Assembly (NCBI RefSeq): GCF_000143415.4
Contig: NW_003314287.1
Location: 1,633,514 to 1,697,513, forward strand
Length of the DNA stretch: 64,000 bases
From: Selaginella moellendorffii
Lineage: Eukaryota > Streptophyta > Lycopodiopsida > Selaginellales > Selaginellaceae
Direction: 5' to 3'
In this document: positions 1 to 10,402 of the stretch, one piece after another
Layout of the letters: every line of letters begins with the position of its first letter
Numbering within the stretch: position 1 is the first letter of the stretch
The notes under the pieces: model-generated
What the model was told of the DNA's origin: nothing
What the model saw: the letters and a program-made list of their open reading frames with translations, nothing else
Databases searched by the model: none
Made by a program: the position numbers and the translations under genes

Positions 1-600
1 TCAACTGCTGCAACACAAAGATCGTCGGAGGGATCGGAAAAGGGAAAAGCAGAACAAGATGGAAACACAGAAGGAAAGAGTGGGGGAACAAAAGTAATGG
101 AAGCAGAGGTAGAAGTAAAGGGACGAAGGGGTATGGAAGTGAGAGGAATGGATGAAACATAAGGGAGTATGAGACAAGGGGGAGAAGCCTCAAAATCACA
201 CTTGGCATGATTGCGCTGCAACCAATCCATACCAAGAATGAGGTCAAAAGCTTGACTCGGCACCACCCGCAACGACTGCAACTCAAGCTCGAGATCGCCC
301 ACACGCACAACCAAGTCCACCTCATCCCGTATGCATGTGTACGGCCGTTGCCATAAAGAATGAAAACTGGTTCTGCCGCATAACGCAAGTGTAGACGACA
401 ACATGTGGCAACAGGTCGAGCAATAGAAGATAAACTCGAACCTGTATCAACCAACACGGAGAGAATAATAAGAGACCTTTTGTTATAAAAACGAACTTGG
501 AAAGTAAACACTGGATGAACTGGTGCCGAGTGAACCCCTTGATGATACTCCCAAAAGAAAGATGGAGGGGTCACTGATTTATTTGCGCAAGGTCCCTCCG
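1..600 (-). pseudogene. Ty3/gypsy-type aspartic protease region (partial, frame-broken)
   Basis: On the minus strand downstream of gag, the frame one base back from gag stays open from about 600 and encodes LVDTGSSLSSI near 430-450, the active-site signature of retroviral-type aspartic proteases (retropepsin). Further on, in a different frame, comes LILGMDWLQRNHAKCDFE around 190-250, the second hallmark of Ty3/gypsy proteases. The two parts lie in different frames, so at least one indel falls between about 305 and 345. The region continues past the left edge, where reverse transcriptase would be expected. The protease would cut the Gag-Pol polyprotein of the retroelement. This copy is read as decayed unless the indel is a sequencing error. 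Confidence 0.8.
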
Positions 601-1533
601 TTACTCGCGCGACTCCTCGTTTCCCGGATGCATTTCTGTGTCCAGACCTTCCACTGCAGCAGCACCCAGGGGACGTTGCTGACGCCAAGGTCTCCACCCA
701 GGAAATGGAGGTCGCCAATCCGGAAAACGACGGCAATGCCGATAAGTATGACCAACTTCATCACACGCCCAGCAGCGAACATCACGGCCACGACCACGTC
801 CTCGCGCTTGTCCTTGGACTCGAGCAGCAGCAGCATCAACCTCCATTGGAACAGGACCATCACCCATAAGAAGTGGAGCGGACGGACGTGCAGCGAGAAG
901 TGGAAGAGGCGACATCTCATAACGTTGTGCCAAGCGAAGAGCATCGTCAAGGGTGCCAGGAGCGAGTGCATGCACAAGTCCGACAAGATCTTGATGAAGT
1001 GCTGGCCACAACATTCCTAGCTTGATCCGCTCCGACATATTTGGCTCCGCACGAAGCAAAAGACTTTGGAAACGAACGCCAAATTGCATCACCGACTCAG
1101 ATGGCCCTTGGCGAAGACGATGCAATTGTTGGAAAGCATCATCACAATCATCGGCATGTCCGAAGGCGCGTTTGAAGACGTCCGGGAGAACACTCCAATC
1201 CCCACGAGTGGCTGCGCTCAAACCATTGTACCACTGCAATGCCGTCCCTTGGAGACACGTGGGAAACTCACGCAACTGTCGAGCATCATCCCAAGAATGA
1301 TATGTGGCAATCACCGTAAAGTGATCGAACCAATGGTACACGTCATCCCCAGGATTCCCGCGAAAGAACTCCGGCCGAACGCGAGGATTGGCACCAAGAG
1401 CAGGAGGAGTTGTACAACGTGCCGTAAACGCCGCTATCAACTGAGTTTGGTTGTTCAATTGCAAGCGCATAGCATCAAGCAATTGAACCAACTGCTGCTC
1501 TAGAGTCAAAGGAGGAGATTGTGGATTGGCCAT
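601..1533 (-). CDS. gag: Ty3/gypsy-type retrotransposon Gag protein
   Basis: This is a Gag-like capsid/nucleocapsid polyprotein of about 310 residues. An upstream in-frame TTG lies at 1608, but the first ATG is at 1533 (MANPQSPPLTLEQQ), so that start is chosen. The middle has the retrotransposon Gag core (DDVYHWFDHF, then LQGTALQWYNGL, then VMQFGVRFQSLLLRAEP), as in plant gypsy Gags. Near the C-terminus lies an RGRGRGRD basic stretch and a CCHC zinc knuckle, CWACDEVGHTYRHC (C-x2-C-x4-H-x4-C). The frame ends at 601, and the protease frame lies one base back, as expected for a gag-pro frameshift or readthrough. The element reads leftward and is cut by the window edge. Confidence 0.85.
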   Translation of the reverse strand: MANPQSPPLTLEQQLVQLLDAMRLQLNNQTQLIAAFTARCTTPPALGANPRVRPEFFRGNPGDDVYHWFDHFTVIATYHSWDDARQLREFPTCLQGTALQWYNGLSAATRGDWSVLPDVFKRAFGHADDCDDAFQQLHRLRQGPSESVMQFGVRFQSLLLRAEPNMSERIKLGMLWPALHQDLVGLVHALAPGTLDDALRLAQRYEMSPLPLLAARPSAPLLMGDGPVPMEVDAAAARVQGQARGRGRGRDVRCWACDEVGHTYRHCRRFPDWRPPFPGWRPWRQQRPLGAAAVEGLDTEMHPGNEESRE

Positions 1534-1596
1534 GAAGATGAACGAAAAAGAAAGAGCAAGAGAAGAGAAATGACAAAAAAGCTGGAAAGAAATGGT

Positions 1597-1721
1597 AGAT
1601 CTAGACAATGCAAAAAGCTAGATCTAAACCAAAATCCTGAAAGGAAAGAACAAAAGAAAGGAAATGGAAAAAGCTAAATCTAGACGATGCAAAAGCTAGA
1701 TTTAAACCGAAATCCCAAATC
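1597..1721. repeat. Imperfect direct repeat in the retroelement leader
   Basis: Just upstream of gag, the stretch starting tagatctagacaatgc at 1597 recurs about 78 bp later as an imperfect copy (aaatctagacgatgc, about 1676). Both copies continue with aaaagctagat and aaccRaaatcc. This is a roughly 42-bp repeat in the untranslated leader of the minus-strand element. Its function is unknown. It may be a replication-slippage duplication. Confidence 0.7.
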
Positions 1722-1804
1722 CAAGCACTCCCCAAGGACAATCAAAGGTGCCCCTCACCTCCACCAATGTGAGTGCATGGAATATGGAAAGAGAATACAG
1801 AAAT

Positions 1805-1875
1805 GTGCATATCAATTAGCCCAATAACCCTAGCTTATATACAAGAGCGAGTGGTCCGGATTGAAACCAATCCAA
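1805..1875 (-). mobile_element. Probable LTR (promoter/R region) of the gypsy element
   Basis: Read on the minus strand, this stretch contains tcttgtatataagctaggg followed by gggctaattgatatgcac. Nearly the same string occurs on the plus strand at 4065-4195 and 4841-4955 (cttatatataagttaggg and ggctaattgaatatRcac). A TATA-like core in a repeated block upstream of gag is what an LTR U3/R region would look like. I could not fix the LTR ends because no clear TG..CA boundary or target duplication was found. Confidence 0.55.
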
Positions 1876-1934
1876 CAGCTACCAAAATCCACTACGCTAA
1901 TATTAGTATACGGCATCGTAGCCGTACACTTGGC

Positions 1935-1936
<2 letters not shown>

Positions 1937-2022
<86 letters not shown>
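1937..2022. repeat. Compound microsatellite (CA)n(TA)n
   Basis: An uninterrupted run of CA dinucleotides passes directly into about 20 TA dinucleotides. It sits at the outer end of the probable LTR and marks the transition to the AT-rich block on its right. Confidence 0.98.
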
Positions 2023-2024
<2 letters not shown>

Positions 2025-2525
2025 TAAGGATGATAGTTAATGGAAATTATATTGAGAATCTCCCTTATTTATTCCTTATTGAAGGTATTGATACCATGGC
2101 CATTGTATAAGGTTTGGTGATATCAATTGGTTTAAACATTGTTTTGGTGACTTTCTTGCAAATGAGATGATGATCAAGTTTTTTTATAATATATTAGAAG
2201 TGATTGTTGACTTTATCAATGATGTTTTGATCCACTTAAAAAGAATATAAAAAGAGTATATCCATAATGTCCACAAAGTGTTAGATTGACTATGAAAGTT
2301 AATTTGCAAATTGATCCTAACAACCTTATGGTTGTTCTAATCTATAAAGTGTATGAACAATATTTAATGCTTCCTTGGCAAAGTGTAATATATTAGTTGT
2401 TTTGTTGACCATCTTTTTGATTATATTACACTATTGCAAGTGTTATTAAATTTATTAACATTGTCTTTCTTATAATTTAAAGATTGCAAATGGGCATTTG
2501 TAGATCTCAAATAAATGTTGATAAC

Positions 2526-2763
2526 TTCTCCTATCTTAATTATACTTGACTTTTTATTATGTATATAGATGCTTTTGATATTGGTTTTGGAGGTGTGTTA
2601 ATGCAAGAAACACACTATACAAGTGTGTATAGTCAATATCATTTCATTACATATATCAACTATATATTACTATTAGCAAAGGTAAATTACTCTATAATAG
2701 ATGAGTGTTTAGGTATATGTACTTGCATGGCTCTTAGATGTTGCAAAAGGGTGATTATGTTAT
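2526..2763 (+). pseudogene. Ty3/gypsy reverse transcriptase/RNase H remnant
   Basis: The plus frame reads FIMYIDAFDIGFGGVLMQE and, after a gap, KVNYSIIDECLGI with ALRCCKR. This matches the start of Ty3/gypsy RNase H (a DASxxGxGGVLxQ block, then KNYSxxDxECLAI). A stop lies just upstream (NYT*LFIM) and no polymerase core remains, so this is a fragment. The orientation is opposite to the gag element at 601-1533, so it comes from a different insertion. Confidence 0.7.
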
Positions 2764-4064
2764 AATTACTTTATTATTGAAGCAGAAAAACATAGTTAGC
2801 TATATTGTTTAATGGGCTTTAAAACTTTAAATATATAACTTTGAGGTTGTTTATTACACAAGGAGTTTTATAACTAATGCTAACACCATTTTTTAAGCTC
2901 CTCTTTCTTCTTTACTCTTTTATTATATTCTTGATAAGTTTGTTATTTTGGCATCAGTAAATTTTCTGGACAAGGATTCTATATCATCTGTAGTTGTTAT
3001 GCTTGATATGGAATATTCATAAGGTGCAAAACTAGATTTATCTTTTCATATCAAGTTTTATGAAGCTCAAAAATTTAAGTTATGGATCCGAAAGTTTTAT
3101 GATGGGTTTGAGAATCCTACATCATTTATTAATAACTTGCTTTCCTAGCATTTGCATTTTCAATATTACTTTGAAGACTACCTTTTTTACTTTGTGATAA
3201 CTGATTTTAATAACCATTTGTGATTAGTGGTGCCTTTGATTTTATTCTAAATTTTCTCTATGTTTACCATGACTCTTTTTTTAGGTGGGTACATGTGATA
3301 GTGTTACATAGCTAAAAAGTTGTGTAAGTCCAAAGATGTAATATAATATCATTTAGTACATACATAGTTGCATCTAATGCAAAACACATAATACTTCCTC
3401 TTTATGTTGCAAAAAGATAATTGGAGTCAATTGTAAATTCTCATTTATTTTTATTGGTAGTGTTTGATGTGAAACAATTTTTTCCAATTGACTATTGACA
3501 AGAGTATGTCATTATTGCTTCTTTACTTGACTCAATAGGTGGAAGTCGAAGGTCTTACTAGTGTGTTTGCAACTATTATTAGATACTTCATTATCAATTA
3601 AGACATTTGTTTTTGGAATGGATTCACTTGGACAATGGTCATACATTTATGGGTGAGTTATTTTATATATTGATATTTTAATTGGGGATATGCCACACTT
3701 TCATAAGTGCTTATCATTTATATATAGATGGTTTGGTGGAACAGTTCATTCTATCCCTTCATGAGGATGATCACAAAGTATATGAACTTTCAATACAGAT
3801 TAGGATGGTTATTTACCATATTTTTAATATATATATGTTATGGGGTATAGAGTTTTATTAATGCTTCACTATATAAACTTATATATATAACAAACTTATA
3901 TTGTCAATAGAGTTGAGTTTACTTTTATGATTACTATGAGTTGTTGATACTAAATTGATATCCCATTAACAAAAAAACCTTAGTTGCATTCCATCCTCCA
4001 GAGTGGAGGAGATGATATGAGTCATATGCTATTATTAATGTAATGGGATTTTGATAGTTGTCAA

Positions 4065-4195
4065 ATTGGTTTTAATCAATATCACTTACTCTTATATATA
4101 AGTTAGGGTTTAGGCTAATTGAATATGCACTCATATTTAATAATAATTTTTAGTTGAATGATAAATTTACTTTTAGCCAATAGATTTTGAATTTT
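4065..4195 (+). repeat. LTR-like repeat, copy A
   Basis: Starts attggttttaatcaatatc and includes cttatatataagttaggg, ggctaattgaatatgcac and agttgaatgataaatttac. Copy B at 4841-4955 shares the same blocks in the same order and orientation, minus a short AT-rich insertion. The two may be the LTRs of a collapsed element or a segmental duplication. Confidence 0.75.
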
Positions 4196-4840
4196 CTTGA
4201 AACTAAATAGTGTATGGAAAATTGTCTTAAAAAAATTATTTTGGCCATTGGCACTTGTTAGTAACTAGAAGCAAGAACTAATTTTGTGAACCAACAACTT
4301 CTTTTTAAATGATCTAGAATCGATAATATGAGAAAGAGTGTACATATATGGATAATTACATTGTTAATAGATAATAGTTAATATAGAATCAAATACTCTT
4401 ATCAGGCTTTATCACAAGATAAAGTTCATATGCTTAAGGACTCTAAGAATTTTGGATAACACTCTTTTCCAACATATTCTTAATATTTTTATATAAGATT
4501 TTGATCTCCTTTGACAACCAATGTTAAACATAAACCTTAATTGGACAATCATCTCTAGTTAGAATAAAATAACATACTATAATCTTTGCCTTAGATGATA
4601 AGTTAAAGGTACAAAATAATAGTATACTCATTTTTGAGTTAGTCAACTACCACCTTGTCTAAAGGATCTAAAAAGGGAATAAAAGAGCAAAAATTTATAT
4701 ATATAAATTAGTAACATGATAAGTCTAGTTGACTAATGTTACTAGTATAGAATCATTAACTCTCTGTATCACTTATCATTGTGAAGCAATTGCTAATTAA
4801 TCCCATAGCCAAAATTCAATTGTAACTTACAAAAATGTAG

Positions 4841-4955
4841 ATTGGTTTTAATCAAGATCACTTACTCTTATATATAAGTTAGGGTTTAGGCTAATTGAAT
4901 ATACATTAAGAAGTTGAATGATAAATTTACTCTTAGCTAGTAAATTTTGAATTTA
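4841..4955 (+). repeat. LTR-like repeat, copy B
   Basis: Direct copy of the segment at 4065-4195, with the TATA-like core ttatatataagttagggtt and the same trailing gttgaatgataaatttac. It also resembles the reverse complement of 1805-1875. Confidence 0.75.
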
Positions 4956-5335
4956 GTCCACTTCATCCCTGTGTATGACTATTAATATAGAGAATAGATA
5001 TAAATGGGAATATATGGCAACATGTAATATGAAACTTGGGCTTAAACCCAAACCAAATGCAAAATAAGGATATACATGCCTAGTGAGGAGTTAGATAATG
5101 TTTCAATACATTGGGAGATCCAGATGTAGGAATAGAGCATCATCAAGTAGCATGGAGGAATCTCATGCTTGAGAGTATAAAAAGCAAGAGTTTGAAGTTT
5201 AAGGGCACTTGGACAATTGCAAGCATTGGCTCTTAGATTTCATAGAGAAGGTTTCCTTTGAGTGAGAAGTGAAGAATTTTTGTGGCTCATAATTGGCTAT
5301 AGCTACATAATGTTCCCGAGATTTGAGTCTATGCA

Positions 5336-6363
5336 ATGTTTTTAGAGTCCTTCCATCCTATAGTTCAGTTGGAGAGGAATCTTAGTAAATCTTGCAATCG
5401 GTCATGGAAACACAGTGTTTCTGTACCTGGCAACTTTGGTTGTGTTTGTGAGAATCTGCAAAGGACTTGCAATTGGCTATGGAAGCGGCATCCAAAGTGC
5501 TTGTGCCTCCTAGGGTCGGGCAAAAAGTCAAAGCTAGGACTTATCCACATGGCAGCAGCGGAAAGGTACCATTCTTCGTCAGACTTCCCACCTCTAGCTG
5601 TCCTGGGCGTGCCCAGCTCCAATATGGCCCGATCTCCAGCTTGGAATGATGCAGCCCAGCTCCTAGTGCTGTCGCACTGCAGCAGATGCCGATTCTTGGT
5701 CTCCCAAGCCGCATTAACTCCTGAAAACACTCTTCTTGTGCATCACGACTCCTCTAACTCATTTCCTTCTCTCCCTAACAGGGATCACTGTCACACGAGG
5801 ACGTCTGCTTTAAAAGGAAAAAAAAATTGGAGATCTGAATCATCTAGAAAAAAAATGACATACCTGATCCTCGTCACAAACTACAAATATGGGTGTCTAC
5901 ACAACAAACAAGTCACTGAGATCCAGGCCAAGCCCAATGTCAAAACCCCAAGGCATTAGATCCAATGCTGCCACTGCCACTTGTAACGGACTCTTTCGCC
6001 TAGACGATAGTTGAAATCCTGTAGGGGATCAAGACCAACAGGAGATTGCAGTTGGGAATTTTTGTATCTGTCCATGATTTTTGTGGAAATTAACTTTAAA
6101 AGTTTAATTTAATGTAGTACTAACCCTTTTACACTAGTATAATATAAGATGTGCTGAGCGATGTGCGCCAAGTGAAGAGGTGTTCAAGCTTACAGTGCCC
6201 GAGGCAAGAAGGTTTTAAGCTTTAATGGAGGAAAAGCGAGCTTCTTCGGTGAGTCAACTTGATGAATTTTTCTCCCTTCTTCCTTAGCCACCACACAATT
6301 GAAGAACAAGCACTCTAGAAAACCAAAGAAAGAACATTATAATTCTAAGGTGGGGTGGGGATG
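5336..6363. other. Stretch without a supportable gene
   Basis: Base composition rises towards genic values from about 5340 to 5990. An open frame of 207 codons runs on the plus strand (5336-5959), but it has no recognisable domain and a shadow frame of similar quality lies on the minus strand, so I do not call it. About 6207-6350 resembles intron 1 and the flanking exon end of the EPFL gene (10093-10250). Confidence 0.5.
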
Positions 6364-7365
6364 TTATTTACGTTCATCATATACTTCATTAGTTTGTGGC
6401 TGGAGGATCACGAATGGCATAGAAAGATTAACGTGAGGTGGAATGTCTGATGGACTCCCGGGATGAATCTTACATAGAGTTGTAAAAATCGTTACCAGGT
6501 CGCCATTGTTTCTGAGATGCCGCGAGATGGATCCCTCAGTAATGTTCTTGCAGGAGGAAACTTCAGCAGCAACATAGCTTTGGAGGCTTAGACCGTTGGA
6601 AATTGTTGGCACTGAACACTTGCCCTGCTCAAGTGTGAGGATCGCGAATGATTCCCCGGTCTCCGCATTTGCTTTTACCACCTCGTCAATGGTCCTGGAA
6701 AACCAAGCCATGCGGAACGTAGCATGAGTTTTGCGGTTAATCAGTTCCTGCCGTGAAACAAGTTTAACCTTCTCGCCATGGCTTTGATCATTCCAGAAAC
6801 TGTATGCGTACCTCTTCGAGCATATCGTTCCATGCCAGCTCCAAGCGTGAAACATGCCAGTTCTCGAAGGACGTGAACTCGGGCTGGTGCATCCGTGAGA
6901 ACAAGCAGAGGATTCCTCCAGGAACAATCGCTTGTGCTCGGCAGGATAAGAACCCGCAAAGATCCTCATGAGCTTGGGTTCATTGAATGGACCACACAGA
7001 TCACTCTCTGGAGTCTGGAGAGAAGACAAATGCCCATTGAAGGAAGATTTAGATCGAAGGAATGAGCTTGAACGCTCGTAAAAGGATCCAGAGACAGCGG
7101 CAGTGAAGCATCGCAACGATGGCGATGACTGTTCTAGCTGCTGGAACAGCGTGTTGAAGTCATTGGAGTCCGAGAAAAAGGCTAGGATCTCCGGCTCCAT
7201 TGCTGAGCATGCTCGAATTGCCTCAGCAACAAGCCCCACTGCACGGATTGTGTTGTAGCCAGATGCAGATCAGCTATGCGGACTGAGTTCGTTGTGTCAT
7301 AGCCAAAGTTACTAGCTTGGCAGAGTTTTAGCTATCGATTCCAGCATTCTAACTGGCGAGAAGAA
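6364..7365 (-). pseudogene. SABATH-family carboxyl methyltransferase pseudogene
   Basis: SABATH enzymes transfer a methyl group from S-adenosylmethionine to carboxyl groups of small acids such as salicylate, jasmonate, benzoate and IAA. Family blocks appear in order on the minus strand but in shifting frames. They are FGYDTTNSVRIADL (7280s), YNTIRAVGLVAEAIRAC and NDFNTLFQQLE (7130-7250), the GSFYER block (about 7075), AHEDLCGFLSCRAQAIVPGG (about 6930-6990, preceded by TAA and TGA stops in that frame), LVSRQELI and RTIDEVVKANAETGESFAIL (about 6640-6760), and the C-terminal HVNLSMPFVILQ (about 6400). At least three frame changes plus in-frame stops break the gene. The longest open piece (6364-7239) looks intact only because it crosses frames of the ancestral gene. 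It lies 150 bp downstream of an intact UGT on the same strand. The N-terminus and substrate are unknown. Confidence 0.85.
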
Positions 7366-7515
7366 TGTCCCAAGTTTACAAATCTTGTGAGCGTCGTTGC
7401 AATGCAATCATATCAAGAACGTCCAAAGTCCTTTGTTCTAACTTGGATGGAATCCTCCAAGTAAAGTCTAAGACCATGTGCCCAAGTAGGAAACAAGGTG
7501 AGGTCATCCCATGCG

Positions 7516-9081
7516 TTATAGGTCACAGTGGAGTTTCAATGCTTTAGCAAAGTTGACGAGGTTTGCATGCGAAGAACCATTTGGCTGGACGTTTCGTTTG
7601 GCTGCATGGCGCAACTCTTTGGCTCTACGTCTCAGCTCGTCGCCGCTGCAATGGTCTCGTCCCATGACAAACCTCACCATATCCTCGACATGGCTTGCAT
7701 GGATACCAGCCTCCATGGCCTTCTTGATGCGAACTCCAACTTTGAGAGTGTCAACAACCCACGCAGTGTTGAAAACTTGCTCGGCAAAGCAAGGCAAGCA
7801 TAGGATGGGAACTCCCGCGGACAAAGACTCGAGTGTCGAGTTCCATCCGCAATGAGAGAGGAAAGCACCCACGGATTCATGCTCCAGCACCTGCGATTGA
7901 TTGTGCGAAAAACTATCAACCCATGAAGTGAATATCTAGATCATACCTTGACTTGAGGAGCCCAAGAGATTATCAGCCCCTTTTCGTTCTGCTGTATCCT
8001 GGCCAAGAACTCGTTCCTTGCCTGCTCGTCACTGCCTTGGAGAAGATCGAGCCTGATCACCCACAAGAATGCGTGGCCGCTGTTGGCAAGTCCCTTGTAA
8101 ATCTGCTGAGCGTCACTGTAAGAGATGGTTGCGACGCTTCCGAAGGAAACGTAGACGACCGAGCTTGGTGCCTGTTTGTCCAGCCACTCCAAACAGCTCG
8201 TGTCTTCGATCGGAGATATGCTCAATTGTGTCTCCTCCACCGTGTCGTCAAAGTGCAAGGGCCCAACCGCAATACAATTTGGATTCACGTCTCGGGCAGC
8301 ATCCAAGGGTGCTTCTTCCATCTCCTGGAAGGAATTCACAAACACCCAAACGTCACCTTTCATCCTTTCAAAGCGTTGGATTCGGAGTTCAAAGCCTGGA
8401 TCACACTCGTCCTCGTGCTGGAGTGTGCTCGGGAGGTGACTTGCGCAAAAAGAAGGAAGCCCAGGCATGAAATCTATTATATCTTTCCTCCCTACAATAA
8501 GAACGTAAAAATGAAAAAAGAGAAAAAGGCAAAAAGTAGCTTAGAGGAGGACCTTTTGCTGGTAAGAGGTGCTTGAGCAAAGGCAAGTGGAAGCAAAGGA
8601 GAAGACAGGCAGCGGACGACGTCCACAGTAGTGCCCGAGCGATTCCAAGGTTGTGACAGAATTCCTGGCTCCACCCAATAAACGCATCAAAGAGTACGCA
8701 AGTCACTGGAGGGCGGCGGGGATCGCTAGCCATGTCCGTCACCAATTGCTCCAGATCTTGTTTCATCCCCTCCATGGCATTGAGAAACATCTGGAGGTTG
8801 TTCCCCAGCCGGTGCTTTGGGAGACAATCGTCTGGAATGCTCACAAACCTGTAGGCGAGCTATAAGTCTCCTCGCTAAGGAAACTTGGGCTCATACCTGA
8901 AAGAATCATCCCCCACGGCAGTGGATTTCTTGAACTCCTGCTCGTGGCGGCTGCGAGTGTTGATGAAGGTTATAATGAATCCCATTGAAGCGAGCTTGCG
9001 GCACAGCAGTATCATCGGATTAATGTGACCTTGGGCAGGGAATGGAAACGCTAAAACATGAGGCGGCGCCATTCTGCTCAT
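7516..9081 (-). CDS. UDP-glycosyltransferase (plant family 1 UGT)
   Basis: Transfers a sugar from a UDP-sugar, usually UDP-glucose, to small plant metabolites in the cytosol. Four exons join in frame with GT-AG introns of 43-61 bp (9081-8897, 8848-8553, 8491-7947, 7890-7516) and give 466 residues, a normal length. The N-terminus carries FPFPAQGHINPM with the catalytic His at 19, and VLFDAF has the likely partner Asp at 116. The 44-residue PSPG box spans about 337-380, from WAPQVKVLEHESVGAFLSHC to FAEQ. The final Gln is the usual UDP-glucose contact. Intron 3 splits the box after WAPQVK. A second in-frame ATG lies three codons downstream (MAPPHVLAF) and may be the true start. The aglycone cannot be told from sequence. 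The broken SABATH methyltransferase just downstream suggests a former specialised-metabolism pair. Confidence 0.95.
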
Positions 9082-9458
9082 CTAGGGTACACATTCCATG
9101 GTCTTATCTTTCGTCGGCTATGGTTGACTTTGAAGGATTCGTTGTCCAAGTCATGTTCTTATTTAGATAAGTCTAATGTATCAACAAGTTGGCCAAGTTA
9201 TTCAAATCTCTTGCTGGATTTTGTGGCGGTTGTTCCTCACTGATGTAACTCTTTTCTAATACAATCTCTTCGCTTTCTTATATATTGCTGGAACTAGCTA
9301 GCTCGAAGAAAAAGGAAAAAAAAGCACGGTTTCACGACAACCAAGTGCTAAAACTCTCGATGCTCGGAGTGATCTCAAGACCAAAAACGTGTGAGAGGGG
9401 AGAAAGGAGAGCGAGGATGACTTCGAAGTGTATGATCACCTGGCGATGATGTTACTGA

Positions 9459-10402
9459 TCATGGCATGAACAACTTGTTGCCACACTTGCACCGCCAAGC
9501 CTCGGGGTAGTACTCGGCGGTCTTGACGAGACCCGGCTGGATTGGAACATGAACAGGCCTGCAAGGATAGCATCTCCCACACTTTGACGTACATTGGGGT
9601 GGCGACGATCCAGGCCCGCTCAAGCTCCTCCTCACCAGGCTGCTGCTGGATCGAAGCTCCTCCAATTGCAAGGGCGAGTAATCGGCTACCCAGCTTTGTT
9701 GATCCGCACTTTGTTGATCATCGCCCATCTGATAGAAATTATCATTTGCATAAGTATCATTTCTAAGACTACAGATGGGAGAAAAGGAGAGAAATTTTTT
9801 GCAGTACCTGATCGAGCTGCTGCCGTTTTGTGGACAGTGATAAAGCTGCGTCTTTGCTTTCATGGACACCTGCAGATTTGAAAGATTTGATAATTAGTAA
9901 AGGCCTGGCCGGGTTTAAGAATTTTTGGAAGCTGTCGTGTTCGAGGACAGGGACAGCGCAAGGAGGACGTTTGTGGAGCTCACGCAAAACCATCCATGGG
10001 TAATAAATCTATCTATCTATCTATCGATCTATATCCAGGTCTATGCAGCAAGCAAATCATGCGAGATCGAGCACGCATTCATTCATCCAATCGAAGTTTT
10101 AAGTTTAAAGCGAGCTTCTTTCCGTGAGTCAATTCCTCTCACTCTCTCACTCTTCTTCGTGGGGATTACTTTCACTCGCAGCATAGATTTGGAGAGCCAC
10201 AGGACACAAGCGAAGAGCAAGAAAACCAAGGAAAGTATTATAACGTACCGGTACTCAGTCGCTCCGCTTGAGTTCTGCCAGCGCTGGATGAGTGCAAGCA
10301 TCTTGAAGCGAGGAGGATGGCAAGTACCAAGTAGACTAAACTGCGAGCTCCTCCTCTTCTTCTACTGCAGCAATGCTCTAAGCTCCAAAACGATCGTTTC
10401 AT
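9459..10402 (-). CDS. EPFL4/5/6-like secreted cysteine-rich peptide (EPIDERMAL PATTERNING FACTOR-like)
   Basis: EPF/EPFL peptides are secreted ligands for ERECTA-family receptor kinases that control stomatal patterning and growth. Three exons fit in frame (10402-10249, 9869-9808, 9728-9459), giving a 161-residue precursor. Exon 1 has a basic start and a hydrophobic signal segment (LVYLVLAILLASRCLHSSSA, about 27-46). The mature C-terminal domain has GPGSSPPQC, then CTSKCGRCYPC, HVPIQPG and EYYPEAWRCKCGNKLFMP. The six cysteines are at 118, 122, 125, 128, 152 and 154, the typical EPF arrangement. The HVPIQPG loop and the NKLFMP end match the EPFL4/5/6 (CHALLAH) subgroup, as I remember it, more than stomatal EPF1/2. 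A likely RR cleavage site lies at 105-106. The open frame starting at 9869 reads through intron 2 and is not the real start. Confidence 0.92.

Larger units (their letters stand above)
2023..5335. other. AT-rich intergenic block with decayed retroelement DNA
   Basis: There is no intact gene here. The block is strongly AT-rich and full of stops in all frames. It contains a recognisable RNase H remnant (about 2526-2763) and two direct copies of an LTR-like segment (4065 and 4841). The rest shows nothing I can identify. Confidence 0.7.

Noticed and set aside
1937-2022. CRISPR-like or satellite array
   Set aside because: It is only a CA/TA microsatellite. No spaced direct repeats of CRISPR type exist anywhere in the window.
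5336-5959. 207-codon open frame on the plus strand
   Set aside because: No domain, no splice context, equally long shadow frame on the other strand, and composition not clearly coding.
6364-7239. Intact-looking 291-codon gene
   Set aside because: It begins at GTG, mixes several frames of a SABATH methyltransferase, and the ancestral frame has stops. Called as a pseudogene instead.
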